Numbered from the stretch's first letter, positions 46,006 to 57,366 are shown. The stretch is 64,000 nt of DNA from Plumapathes pennacea (GCA_964036295.1 OZ038469.1:13759591-13823590), one strand, 5' to 3'. Program-made: numbers and translations. The notes: generated from the sequence alone by a model not told the origin.

Positions 46006-46011
46006 TTTATT
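46006..46011 (-). promoter_or_regulatory. Candidate poly(A) signal for the minus-strand TRIM gene
   Basis: AATAAA on the minus strand about 240 bp after the stop codon. Confidence 0.45.
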
Positions 46012-46247
46012 TACAAACTTTTTTCAAACTTGACTGGCCACAGGCTTCAATGATTAGATTGCACCCGGTTCCCCTGTAAAGGGGAGGAGGGGGAGGGGTT
46101 TTTTTTTGGGGGGGGGGGGGGGGGATTCACACAAGAAACCTTACGCACTCAGCCTAACAAACTCTCGATTCTCGTCACATCACCGCGCATTTTTCTACAG
46201 AAGTGTTTGGGACAATTTTGTGTCAGCTAGTTAGAAATGTACCGGGG

Positions 46248-48515
46248 TCAATGGGAATAAGGTTCAACAGAGAAAATCTGAATGCGATCGTTCCCCCAAT
46301 CACTGACGACTATCTGATCCTCTTTCAAGATGGCCACTCCCATAGGATTGGAGAACTGACCAAGTGCGCTACCCTTGGAGCCGAAAGAATTCAAGCAAGT
46401 TCCATCAAAGTCGAAAAATTGCAGCCGATGGTTATCCAGGTCGCACAAAATGATGCGGTCGTCTGCATCGACGACAAGTCCACGGGGACTAAACATCTCT
46501 CCCTTTTTCGCGCCAGGTCTACCGATCGTCCTCACGTAATCGCCCTGGGCGTCGAATACTTTTAGGACGTTGTTGCCCGTATCTGAGACGACGAAGCGTT
46601 TTGTCTTTTCGTGGAAAATCGCGTCCCTCGGGTGCTTTAGCTTCTCTCTGGACAGATCGCCAAACACGAAGAGAAACCTTCCCTCAGCCGAGAACACCTG
46701 AACGCGGTGGTTATTCCAGTCCGTCACCACAATGCGACCCTTCGGGTCCACGAAAACGCCCGACGGACCATCGAACTCTCCGTCGTTGCGGCCTCGGGTG
46801 CCGAACTTTCTCTTCATCTTGCCGTTCTTGCGGCTGAAGATCTGGATTCTGTGGTTGTCCCTGTCCGCCACCACGATGTGTTTCTCGCTCTTGTCAAAAG
46901 CCACCCCACCCGGGTAGTTCAACTGCCCATCTCCGCACCCCTCCCCTCCAATGTCCATCACGCTTCTTCCACAGGGGTCGAGCAGGTGAATGCAGTGTTT
47001 GCGCGTGTCCGAGATGGCGATTTCGCCGGTGCTGCTCACTGCTATACCACGTGGTTGTGTGAACAGCCCTGCGCCTGCGCCGTGGCGTGATTCGTAAGCT
47101 TTCACCGGAACCAGAACTTGAGGCATAACCGACAAGCAGTGCGGGCTCTGACGAATTTCTTTATTACCGACCCGGATGCAGACTGTGTACTGTCCTGCCA
47201 CGTGAGGGGTATATACCACGTCATAAATGCCATTCTCGTTGTCCCTAATATCACTGCTGATTATGGTTCCGTCTGTCTTCGATATCTTCACGCTAGGACG
47301 GTCAATGCTGCTGTAATACGCGTTGCCGTTCTTGTCGCGTGTCGTCAACGTAAAAATCGTTTCCTCCCCGACGTACGATTTACTGACACCTTCGCCCTCG
47401 GCGGACGTTGACTGTGGGTCCGTGTTGCTCATGGCAATGTAACCAAACGAACAGCACTCTAAAGTACTCACCGTCTCGAGGTTTGGCATGTATTCTACGC
47501 ATGTGCTTTGCCCAATATTAGTGTCGATCTTCAGCTGACCTAATTCTTGAAGCCGCAGGCTCACATGGTTCGTGAGGGACAGAATTTCAGCGGGAAAACT
47601 CCTTTCCAAAAATGGGTTGGTGAAGCCTAAGGCGCCCTCAGCTTGAGAGAGCAAGAACTCAAACGTGTTTCGCTGAGACAGAAGCTCCTCGGTTTTTTCG
47701 CGGCGCATAGTCTCCAGCTGGTCTGTCATCTCCTTCTCGTGATCTTGAATGATCTTGATCATTCGCTCAACTTTGAGGCTGAGCTGTCTCTTGACCGAGT
47801 CAATCCTGTTATCAACCTCGCTGATCTTATCTGACAGGTTCTTCATTCCAGTTTGAATAGCAAGGACCCGCTCTTGGACTTTAGCCGACTCTTTTTTGAT
47901 TGACAACCTCTTGGCTTCAACCACCTCTGAGATACCCACAGTTGAGTGCATATCTTCCTCCGCCATATTGCACAGACCGCAGACAAATTTGTCGCAGTCC
48001 GTGCAATAAAATTCCACTTCCTCCAGATCTTCCCGCTCGTGTTCACAGTACTTAGGTCTGGCGTACAGTTCGTCGTAATCTTGGTTCTCAAACTCGCGGA
48101 GTTTCCTGGCTCTGTGATGACTCATATCCAACATGCGGCCGTGTGCATCCATGCATCTTGAACACATAAACATGTCGCAGTCAAAGCAGAAGGCAGACGG
48201 CTTGACGATTTCGTGACATTTTCCACACTCGTACTTACGCCGTTCGAAGTTTCTGCTCACGTAAACGTCCAACAGCCGATTGAGATGGAAAGCGGGTGGG
48301 AACTGCGAACAGTCCTCGACTCGTTCTGGTTTGGATGCTTCGGCTTGACACACTGGACAAACGAAACTGTCTCTTGATGGATATTCCTTCACCAACTTTT
48401 TTACGCAGTGCATAGAGAGACTGTGCAAACAAGGCAAAAGTCTGGGATCAGTGAAAACCTTGGCACAGTCCGGGCATTTGATTTGTTCCTCTAAGGTCTC
48501 TGACCATTCATTCAT
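46248..48515 (-). CDS. TRIM-NHL protein, TRIM71/LIN-41-like, intronless, atypical RING
   Basis: 755 aa in one exon. Order: RING (14-57), B-box 1 (about 96-135), B-box 2 (about 156-196), coiled coil (about 200-300), filamin/Ig-like domain (about 370-475) and six NHL repeats (about 478-755; e.g. GRIVVTDWNNHRVQVFS). Two B-boxes plus filamin and NHL match the TRIM71/LIN-41 layout; family members are E3 ubiquitin ligases and mRNA-binding repressors. The fifth RING zinc ligand is Ser34 (PCLHSLSMHC, against PCLHTFCCEC in the paralogue at 53533), so ligase activity is doubtful. The first Met gives the normal N-terminus directly before the RING. It is head-to-head with the paralogue at 53533-56303. 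Subfamily assignment is by architecture; such genes are often expanded in cnidarians. Confidence 0.93.
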   Translation of the reverse strand: MNEWSETLEEQIKCPDCAKVFTDPRLLPCLHSLSMHCVKKLVKEYPSRDSFVCPVCQAEASKPERVEDCSQFPPAFHLNRLLDVYVSRNFERRKYECGKCHEIVKPSAFCFDCDMFMCSRCMDAHGRMLDMSHHRARKLREFENQDYDELYARPKYCEHEREDLEEVEFYCTDCDKFVCGLCNMAEEDMHSTVGISEVVEAKRLSIKKESAKVQERVLAIQTGMKNLSDKISEVDNRIDSVKRQLSLKVERMIKIIQDHEKEMTDQLETMRREKTEELLSQRNTFEFLLSQAEGALGFTNPFLERSFPAEILSLTNHVSLRLQELGQLKIDTNIGQSTCVEYMPNLETVSTLECCSFGYIAMSNTDPQSTSAEGEGVSKSYVGEETIFTLTTRDKNGNAYYSSIDRPSVKISKTDGTIISSDIRDNENGIYDVVYTPHVAGQYTVCIRVGNKEIRQSPHCLSVMPQVLVPVKAYESRHGAGAGLFTQPRGIAVSSTGEIAISDTRKHCIHLLDPCGRSVMDIGGEGCGDGQLNYPGGVAFDKSEKHIVVADRDNHRIQIFSRKNGKMKRKFGTRGRNDGEFDGPSGVFVDPKGRIVVTDWNNHRVQVFSAEGRFLFVFGDLSREKLKHPRDAIFHEKTKRFVVSDTGNNVLKVFDAQGDYVRTIGRPGAKKGEMFSPRGLVVDADDRIILCDLDNHRLQFFDFDGTCLNSFGSKGSALGQFSNPMGVAILKEDQIVVSDWGNDRIQIFSVEPYSH

Positions 48516-50572
48516 CTTGACACGCGTGTGGGATTAAACGAGACTTCGATAGGGCAGGGCTAAATGCGAGACCGCTGTGAATAATTCATAGCATTCTGAA
48601 CATTATATCGGTGGAAAGATTAGTGTCGGCACATTTGGCTTCGGCATGAAAGATCGTAAAAACGAGTGGCCCGGAAGAAAACAATATTATGCCACAGCGT
48701 TGTGTATTGAAAATGAAGTAGACAAGATTCGAGTGCTGCGAAAACAGCTGTCATTTCAGTAGTATCTCGCGTGACTCGCATACAAATTCAATGCACGCCA
48801 AAAATTCCAAAATGCCTTACGTCACTTGTGATGTTATGCGGACGAATCTCGTGAATAAAAGCAAGATATTCACTCGTTTCGGCCAAACTCACACGCCTCG
48901 AGGCGATCGAGTTACTGCAGTTTTCCTGTCCAAATTATTAAAAAAAAAAGCCCCGGTAACACGAACACTGCTGCTAGAAAATACTAGAGAGCTTTCATCT
49001 GAGTGGTCACAGCTTTTCCATTGGACAGTTCAGGAGCGGAACTGTAAACACTGCTATTTTAGGGCCTGATTATATGAGCCGGGCTGGCCCGGTTCATGCG
49101 ATTACATGGAAAAATGTCAGCCCAGTCAGCCGGGATCCCGGTGGCTCAGAGCCGGGATCCCGGCTTTCCGGGCTGGCCCGGTTCTCATGTAATCGCGTAG
49201 TCGATTTTTGGTGTGTTTCAAAGCCATGCCGGGATCTCGGCAAACCGCCCAACCGGCCTAGCCTGGCTCATATAATCAGGCCCTTAGCGTGCACTCACGG
49301 CGAGCTCTTGTGTGAGTGGTCACACTTTGAGGAATTTTGACAGCACAAAATTTGGGAGTTTTCACGGTTGAGTCAAATTGAAAGGGTTTATGCCGAGAGG
49401 TCCGGCCTACCCTGGTGTTGTTTAATATTTGAGAGATTCAGCTTTGTAAACGTTAACTTATGTAAAGTAAAACGGAATATATCAGTTACGATCCAATTAA
49501 AAATATATAAAATTAAGTACATGCAGCTTTATACAAATTTGACTTACGTCAGAAAAGAGATACCGAGACAGGGGGAGGAGGAGGGTTGTATTGCGCCATT
49601 TCTCGACTAGATTTCAGAAATTTCTTTTCTTGTCAAACTGTGTATAACCATTGCCCAAGAGAGAACTCATTGCACCATAGATTCTCAGCGAAATGTACAG
49701 AAGCAACGTAGAGTAAACGATTCAGGACTGAGCTAAGGTACAATATTGCACGCAACTGTGACGCGCAATGAAATTTCACACACGCAACTCCCAGTGCACC
49801 GTGTGTCAACCCGATAGTTTCGTGTGTCCACGGGGGTGCTTCTCATAATCTTGGGTGGGCCGGGAGTGTGCCGCCCGGCTCTGAAATCCCGTTTGCCCTA
49901 TTTTAGACCCGCAAAAATGTGCACCGTAAACTAAAAAAAAAAAACACCCTTTGGAGCGGCACATACCTACATATGACTTATATATGGGAGTCTCTCCCCG
50001 TGACCCCCGAGTGTGCGGCCGACCACAGTTTAAGTGTCCGACAGTCACTGCATTTAGCAAGAGTGTGAATCTACGTTTAACAGATTCAGTTTTTATCTTT
50101 TGTTATTATTTAGTCTTTCGTATTTGTTTTTTTGTTTTTGTTTAATTTGACACCCTAGTCAGTCAAAACTTAGCTAAATGGTGCAAAAACATCCGGCCCG
50201 AACTTGAGCCTATAACTCTTACTCAAGAATCACATTCTCCAGGAGTAAGTTCTTGCGCAGTTTTTCGTTCATTCATTTTTTAAACTGGCTCGGCAATTAG
50301 GCAATTGCTGAAAATGATCGATGAACATCATATCGCATATCAAAATGGCTGGATGAATTTGTTTGAAGCACCTCGGACCAAAATGTCGTAAATGCAAATC
50401 CAACCTGTTTTGCGCACCATTTACACTAATTACACCGGAAATAGCAACCAAGTTAGGCGAGCGAAGATAACTAAGCATTAGTACAGACCAATCACAGCTA
50501 GCCAAAGTGACACACTTGTCAAAATCATATCCAGCTTATCTAGCTAAAAGAAACAGGCAATCCGGTGGGGCA
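48516..50572. other. Intergenic spacer with repeats
   Basis: Upstream region shared by the minus-strand TRIM and the plus-strand Myb gene. It contains two pieces of the GAGCTTTCATYTGAGTGGTCACA repeat (about 48985-49061 and 49284-49390) split by a MITE. It also has GC-rich repeat-like DNA around 49825-50040. No gene supported. Confidence 0.5.
49062..49283. mobile_element. Harbinger-like MITE with GGGCCTGATTATATGAGCC termini
   Basis: GGGCCTGATTATATGAGCC at the left is mirrored by GGCTCATATAATCAGGCCC at the right. TTA precedes the left end and follows the right end, the 3-bp target duplication typical of PIF/Harbinger transposons. The interior is rich in CCGGGATCCCGG and related palindromes. 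It splits another repeat. Confidence 0.8.
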
Positions 50573-51789
50573 ATGGACGACGACTTAATATCACCAAGCT
50601 GTTCAACTAATTCATCTGCAAGGTATGACTTAATGCTTCGAGTTTGGTCGATTCCGTTCTGAAACCAATAGATTGACAAATATACCGTCCCGTTTGTTGC
50701 AGCAACCATCATACGCCGCCGGTTGAACAGATCGCTGTTCCTCGGGAAGGGCCCTTTTTAGTTCGGCTTTGCGCCGGTCCGCCGAAGATGTCTGAAAAGT
50801 ACCACCCCGTGATTTGCAGCGGTCAAAGTGCCCCTCCCTTTGTTTGGGCCTCTAGCATGCCCGCACTAAGTGCTGCAGTCGTTGGCGATGGTTCCACTGT
50901 GGCTCGGATATCGGAAGACGCCAGCATAATCAACGAGAGCCAAAACCGCAGTCGGGCCCCAAACTGGTGCGACGCCGAGACAAGATTTCTCTTGGAATTG
51001 TGGCGCGATAGATTACCTATCAGCAAGCGAAGGAATAGCAGCGCTTGGGCTTCCATCGCCAAACATTTCAACAAAATGTTAGCGAAACATGGTTTGTCGA
51101 ATTTCCGAAGTGGTGTACAATGCAAAGCTCGAATGAAGTATCTTGAAGACGAATATAAACGAGCAAATGCAAACAAGGGCCGGAGTGGCGCAAACAAACC
51201 TGAAGCTCCCTTTGCTTATCTTGAAGAAATGGATGCCGCGCTGAGCCAGAGCAATAAGCCGCAAACTAACCCGATTAAAGTCGTTCGCATTGCGCCGAGA
51301 TCTTTTGAGGAGCATCCAGTTACGTTGGTTCCGACCCCAGTAGTCGTATGTCAGTCAGCAGCGCCTGTAGCGACCGGATTAAACCCGACTACTGCTGTTT
51401 TTTCGACAGCAAGCGAGGAGCAACCCCCGCCGATTTCTACCCCTTCAATTTTACCACTTCCTGAAGCAGAGTTCATCAACAGCGCCACACAGTCGAGAGC
51501 TTCGGATGTCGAGGAGGAGGCACCGTTGACAAAGTCTGTCCCAAGGGAGAAGGAAGAAGCTGTGGTGACGCAACACACAGGGCCTTCCGCCAAAACGGTC
51601 GCCACAATTTCCGGAGAGCGCAGTTTTGCATTGTCTGACTTCACAAAGTTCTTGGAGCAAAGCCAGAAGCGTGAGCACGAGTTTTTCCAAATGTTGATGG
51701 AGAAGGAGGGCGAGCGTGAGTTGCAGAGACAGAAGATGATGGTTGATATGGTGAAAGAAGTCGCCAAAATTATCAAGGGAGACAAGTGA
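50573..51789 (+). CDS. Myb/SANT-like (trihelix) DNA-binding domain protein
   Basis: The secure part is 50788-51789 (333 aa from MSEKYHP). Residues about 59-152 of that form a Myb/SANT-like domain (NWCDAETRFLLELWRDRL, then AWASIAKHFN, CKARMKYLEDEYKRA), a helix-turn-helix fold found in transcription factors and transposase-derived proteins. A Pro/Thr/Val-rich linker follows, then a charged C-terminal helix (KREHEFFQMLMEKEGERELQ) likely to self-associate. I extend it upstream: ATG at 50573 (exon 50573-50622), an 80-bp GT-AG intron, and an acceptor ending at 50702 join in frame with no stop, giving 378 aa. The extension is inference; the conservative start is 50788. No transposase domain is present. 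Confidence 0.8.
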
Positions 51790-51944
51790 CTATAAAACCC
51801 AAATAAGATGTGAGCAATTGTTTTAGTTCTGACAGTCATAGATTCCGCGTATTAATCCTGACACCTTATGTTATATAGAGCGAATTGCCCCACGATAACC
51901 CTGTGTATAAGAGGACAATAGCGCTTTTACTTACAGTCACACAT

Positions 51945-52124
51945 ACAGTACAACCCCGCTAACAGTCGAACTCGGTTAACGCGAACTCCCCGTCATCTCA
52001 AACTCAAACCCAATTTCCTTGGATTTCCCTTTCAGTCATTTACTATCGGCTAACTTGAACTTCCACTAACTCGAACTATTTCTCGTATCACTTGGGAGTT
52101 CGATTGTAGCGGGGATCTATTGTA
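51945..52124. mobile_element. MITE with ACCCCGCT..CGAACTC termini
   Basis: ACAACCCCGCTAACAGTCGA at the left is mirrored by GAGTTCGATTGTAGCGGGGA at the right. Internal TCGAACT/AGTTCGA-type words recur. Confidence 0.7.
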
Positions 52125-53532
52125 TTTCTAAGAAGTAGCATAATACCTTTACGTTAAAATTGAAAATGTAAAAAAAAAAAAAAAAGGTAGTTCGTTGTTT
52201 GCATTCTCCGTGACCGGTCTCCGTACGAAATGTGTGTTGACCAAAATGTAATGAAAGTCTCTATTAAAGGTATTGAAAATATTGCCGTTTTAGATTTAAC
52301 CTCCCTCCGGCCCTTTTGACATGAACTTCTTTGTCGGCTTGGATAGTAGATTCTGTGGCGGGTTACTTACTGGGCAGTATCTTTCTGGTTCCGTATGAAA
52401 ATTATATTAATCATTGTTTCTGTTAAGATAAAACAATCCTGAACTTACTTTCATGTTATGGCCGTTTCGTTGCGTGGTTTAGACTGGTGTCTTCGAGTGT
52501 CAACTCTAGCTGGCTTTACCAAATTTCTTTCTTGTGTTGTCCGCTTGTCTCGCCTCGGTGGTTGCCGTTTACGGGGAAAGCTCGAATGACCTTCTCTCAA
52601 TCCCTGAAAGTCAGAAGACTGTGAGGAAACAGCAGCGTGCAGTGAGAGACTGGGTCGGCAAGGACCCCTTCAACCCCTGCCTAGTTGTCAAATGTTCAAT
52701 GCTGCCTCGGTTTCAAAGCGAGGTCAAGTGCGAAATTTCTAGGACTGAGTTGATCATTTGCACACTGGGCCTCGCTTTGAAACAGAGGCTGCATGAGACT
52801 CTCGTGCTTGCGGCCATGTCGTTCACTAGGGTTTTTTTTTTAGCTAGCACAAATTCACGCCCTGTTTATTTGTTTTTCTGTTTAAGTATACCGCTTTATC
52901 ATCAGGTTTATACAGACAATGAGCTAACAAATAAAATACAAAGGAACCGATATGAACTGAAGGCCTGAAACTCGATTCCCAAAACTACTTTCCTGATAAG
53001 ATGGGTTTCATACAGATAAATGGCCTAAAGTGCATGGAGTGTCGCAGTACAATAAGCGAACCATTGTTATATTACATTTTCATTATTTCTCGCTATTTTT
53101 ATAGGATCAAGTTTGCGCTCAATTGCTGTCTTGTCTTGTTATCGAACAGCGTACAAACAGATTGTAAAAACGAGATAAAAGTTATTTCCAATAGATATTT
53201 GACCTCTTGCAACAAAATCTCTTGCTACATTTCTATCCCTCATATCACTATATTGACCAAGTATTTTAAATACAATTCATCGACATTTAAATGGTTTCTT
53301 TACTTAGGTATTACGAAAAGTGACGTGAATCTCTCAATACGAGTTAAATTAAAGCACTTGGCGTTTAATAATAATACCCGCTGGCTCACGAACAAATATT
53401 TTAAATACTAATCAACACTGCCCCGAGGCTTGAATTTAAATGAGACGGGTCCGTTTACGTGTTGTGTTGAAACTTGATCTTTCACATCTGCCGATCGCGC
53501 CTTTGTCACTCCGCTCGTTTAAGTTTGTAACC
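52125..53532. other. Spacer upstream of the plus-strand TRIM gene
   Basis: It holds an A run (52171), a MITE of the TTTCAAA family (52693-52806) and AT-rich DNA. Two frames of 144 and 136 codons lie here; neither shows a family motif, and the first runs through the MITE. Promoter elements for the TRIM gene are probably within the last few hundred bases but are not identifiable. Confidence 0.45.
52693..52806. mobile_element. MITE with GCCTCGGTTTCAAAGCGAGG arms
   Basis: GCTGCCTCGGTTTCAAAGCG is mirrored by CGCTTTGAAACAGAGGCTGC. Related to 28746-28882 and 40578-40690. Confidence 0.75.
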
Positions 53533-56303
53533 ATGGACGTACGAAATCTGTTGCAGAACCTCGAAGAACTAGTCACTTGTCAACGCTGTTTTAACGTCAT
53601 TCGTAACCCAAAGTTAACCCCCTGTCTTCACACGTTCTGCTGCGAATGTTTGAATGACATTGCCAGGAGTAGACCGCATCAGACATACATCGCGTGCCCT
53701 CAATGCCAGTGCGAGATTCGCAAGCCGTTGGGAGATCAATTCGAAGCCCTGCCATCGAATTTCTACACCGGCCGACTGCTAGATCTCCTCGCTGCGAAAA
53801 GACGAAGCCATCCCGATGTAGCCTGTGGTAACTGCAAGAAGAAAGTGATTCTGAGTGCCTTCTGCTTCGCGTGCGACTCATTCATGTGCGAGGGATGCTT
53901 GAGTGCACATAATAATGCGCTTTCAAGGGGCGACGCTCATAGGATTACGGTTCTGGGCCAGTTCAAGCAACGGGACTACGAAGACCTGCTACGAAGGCGA
54001 TCTTTCTGCGGCCACAAATTCAAAGAGAGGGGAAACGTGGAGTATTTCTGCTTTGATTGTGATACGGCGGTGTGCCACATCTGCAACATCGCGATTCAGC
54101 ATTCCCATCGCATCGTTGATATTCACGACGCGGCAAACGAGCAGAAACTAAAGTTTCGAGAAGCAAATATGAAGCTTCGAGAAAAGATGCAGGCCATGGA
54201 AACCGGAGTCCACAATATCGAGCACCGAATCATGGAAGTGCAAGAACACTCAGAATATCTGAAAAACGATATCACCGACAAAATGGACAAGCTGGTCGCC
54301 ATCATCAGAAGCCACCAATCGGAAATGCTGCGACAGCTGGAGAACATACGAAAAGATAAACACGAAAACCTGACGTGCCAACTACAGATGTACGAAACCA
54401 TGCTAACACAAACACGCGCTTCCTTTACGTTCATCGAGGAGCTTCTCCAAAGGAACATAAGTGAAGAAATACTCACCGTCAAGAATCACGTGTTTAAACA
54501 AGCCGGAGAGCTTGGGAAGATCGTGGTAGGCACGACGCCAGCCGAAAATGAGCGCGTCGGCTACGTGCCGAACTCGGAGCTCTTCGGAAGTTTGCAAAGT
54601 TCGGCTTTGGGCGAAGTCGTCACGAGTCTTACCGAGCCTTCCATGTGTAGCACTTACGGAGATGGTGTGACAGATGTATCGGCCGGCGAAGAGGCGACGT
54701 TCGTTATCACGACGCGTAACGCACAGGGAGAGGTGAGCTACAGCGACATTGATCACGTGATCGTGGAAGTGAAGTCGTCCATGTGGGGCCTGGTGGAGAC
54801 GGTCGTCAAGAACTACAAGAACGGGACCTATGACGTCAGCTATGTCCCGCGGGTTCCTGGCCCGCATAAAGTACAAGTGGAAGTGGGCGGTAACTTGATA
54901 CAGGTACAGTGGTATTTAACCCTTTCACTCTCAGATTCATAATGCAGATTCTCCCAACCATTGAAGAGTAAATGTATCGGTGATGTAGTGAGAATCGATA
55001 GTTAAATCAGTTAAAGCCAAGTCTCTGGTGAGAGACTAAAAGAGAACTATAGTTGAAGTTTATCTGCACTCTTAGACGCGTAAGGTTTATAAACTAAGTT
55101 GAGCAAATTGACAGTACCCTATGAAAACAGCTATACCTCCTATTACACTACCCTGCTGACAAGTGTATTGGATGGCCAGCTTCAAATCTTGTTCCCAGAG
55201 CCTTCTAGCTTCTTGTGGTGCAGGCTGGTTCTGGCCGGATTGATTGCTTGTATTTCCCATAGCCGATCTGAATCACCCCTCAAACGAACTCTCTTTCGTT
55301 GAACATATGCCGTATTACGTTAGCAGTGCACATTTTCAATCTCCTGCCTTCCCTTGTTCGAATAACACGTATAGCTAAAACCTAATATGGTGTTCTTTTC
55401 CAGGGAAGCCCCTTCACGGTGGATGTGAAGCACCCAATCCTGACACCTGTCAAGTCGTTCGGTTCACACAGCCAAGGAGACGGTAAATTCGCGCAGCCTC
55501 ACGGCCTGGCAGCGGCGAGGAGCGGCGAGATCGTAGTGTCCGACAGCCTCAAGCACCATATCTACGTCTTGAACGCGGACGGTACCGTCATCCGGGACTT
55601 CGGCAGAGAAGGCACGGGCGACGGCCACCTCTTCCACCCAATGTCGGTCGCGTTCGACAACTCCGAGCAGCACGTGCTGGTGGCCGACAGCGACAACAAC
55701 CGAATCCAAGTGTTCGACGTGAAGTCGGGAAAACTCGTGAGAAAGTTCGGTAAAGAAGGCACGGGCACCGGCTTGTTCAACGGACCATGTGGCGTGGCAG
55801 TCGACGCACGTGACCGTATCATCGTCACAGACTGGAACAACCATCGCATCCAGGTGTTCAGCCCCCAGGGAAGATTCCTGTTTGAGTTTGGTGAAAACGG
55901 CGACGATCGTCTCATTCACCCGAGGAACGCCATCTTTCACGAGTCGGCCGAGTGCTTCGTCGTGTCAGACACCGGAAATGACGTCATAAAAGTCTACGAC
56001 AGGGAAGGGGAACTGTTGCGCGTCATAGGCAGACCGGGCAAGAATAAAGGTGAGTTCTGTGGCCCTCGTGGATTAGCGGTGGACAGGAATGGTCATTTGA
56101 TCGTATGCGACTTCGAGAACCACAGGCTTCAGTTTCTGCGTCTGGATGGCACCGTAGTGAACACTTTTGGGACTAACGGTAAGGGTATCGGACAGTTCGC
56201 GTTTCCTATGAGTGTGTCTGTCATGGGAGATTCCAGAGTCGTCGTTAGCGACTGGGGAAACAACAGGATTCAGATATTTAAATGTAGGGACCTGGACGGT
56301 TAA
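53533..56303 (+). CDS. TRIM-NHL protein, TRIM71/LIN-41-like, one intron
   Basis: Two exons, 53533-54903 and 55404-56303, joined in phase 0 inside the filamin domain (GGNLIQ then GSPFTVDVKHP), encode 756 aa. I start at ATG 53533, in good Kozak context (ACCATGG), just before the RING; an in-frame ATG at 53440 would add 31 atypical residues. RING ligands are all present (C16, C19, C31, H33, C36, C39, C55, C58). Two B-boxes, a coiled coil (about 195-300), a filamin/Ig-like domain and six NHL repeats follow (e.g. DRIIVTDWNNHRIQVFS). Such proteins ubiquitinate targets and bind mRNA 3' UTRs in development. The intron carries a CTTTCACTCCC-type MITE. It is a close paralogue of the minus-strand gene at 46248-48515. 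Confidence 0.93.
54919..55070. mobile_element. CTTTCACTCCC-family repeat inside the TRIM intron
   Basis: Begins AACCCTTTCACTCTCAGATT with the family's GCAGATTCTCCCAACC body. It fills about a third of the only intron of this gene. Confidence 0.6.
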
Positions 56304-56699
56304 CAACTTTCACTGCAAAAGGAGAATTCAGTTGACTCAACCGTCCAACTCCAAGTGAAACCACAAGGTGTGACCAAGTAGACAAATTGGGAAAGGAACT
56401 CAAAATTAAAACACTCAAGTGCTTAGTTCAATACATCTTCTATGACATAAGTTGTGAACAAGAAAAACGGGGCCTGCACACGATGTGAAATATGAGAAGT
56501 TAGATAGCCATGGCGACGAACGCTGACCAACGGAAGTGACGTCACGAACGTATTTTCCGCGGTGCCGAGAAACATGTAGTGAAAGAGTTATTAAGAATTT
56601 ATCGATAGTGTGTTATGATAAGGCCGTGACCTAACATCAACCCAGAAGGGACAGGAATGAAGTACCCCTCCCCCCTTCCCTTTGAGGGCCTGATACTCG

Positions 56700-56940
56700 G
56701 GTTAGCCCAAAGGAGGATATTCACCCTTCCCAGAATACGTCGCGACCATTGGTTAGCCCAGAGTTGTCACTGCAGAGTTCGTAGAGTATTGGACAGCCTT
56801 TGAGCCAATGTAACTGGGTCTATATAAAGTGCGCAAGTTTAGCTATTGCCGTTTTAAAATCCTCACAAAACTATTCCTTTAAAATCCGTCGCATTTTATT
56901 CCCTCGCTCTGTTAGATACTAACCATGACGCTACAGTATG
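56700..56940 (+). promoter_or_regulatory. Candidate TATA promoter of an unidentified transcript
   Basis: CCATTGG (56749 region), ATTGG and GCCAATG elements precede an exact TATATAAA at 56821-56828. The first ATG (56925) is in ACCATGA context and is followed by ACA|GTATGT, a possible donor. No coding exon that would follow is recognisable, so this could serve a non-coding or distant 5' exon, perhaps of the Ly6 gene. Inference only. Confidence 0.3.
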
Positions 56941-57366
56941 TGTTGCGCCCTATAGATTTTGGGAATTCTTTCAGTCGTTGAGTTAGCTTAGATATAATCA
57001 TTTATTTAGGAGGCCAATCTTATGCACCCGAAAGTCAAAAGGGTCCTGGATACTATAGAGAAAGTTATGGTTAGAATAATGTTTAGAACAATGTTTATAA
57101 TAACGTTTACAATGATGACATAATATTGATATTGATAATGATAATAGAAAGCCTATCTTGTAAACTTTAGGGAAAATTGAAATGATTAGAAACATAATTA
57201 TGTAATAAGATCGTTCGTGCAATATCTATAAGATACAACTGAAGTTTGCGTCTTGAAGACGATCCAATTTTGGCTGCGTTTTTGAATCAATGCGTTTTTA
57301 TCGCCGAGTTTGATCGTTTTCGTGTGGACGTAAGGTTAATACGAATCCGTGTTATACGGCAGATTT

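Noticed and set aside
46203-47411. Several plus-strand frames of about 100-127 codons
   Set aside because: Shadows of the minus-strand TRIM-NHL coding sequence.
52534-52968. 144-codon plus-strand open frame
   Set aside because: Its middle is the TTTCAAA-type MITE at 52693-52806; no domain is visible.
53001-53411. 136-codon plus-strand open frame upstream of the TRIM gene
   Set aside because: AT-rich, low-complexity composition, no recognisable domain and no splice context; most likely chance.
53440-53532. Upstream in-frame ATG of the plus-strand TRIM gene
   Set aside because: The 31 added residues are basic/hydrophobic and unlike TRIM N-termini; ATG 53533 has the better context and matches the paralogue's short N-terminus before the RING.
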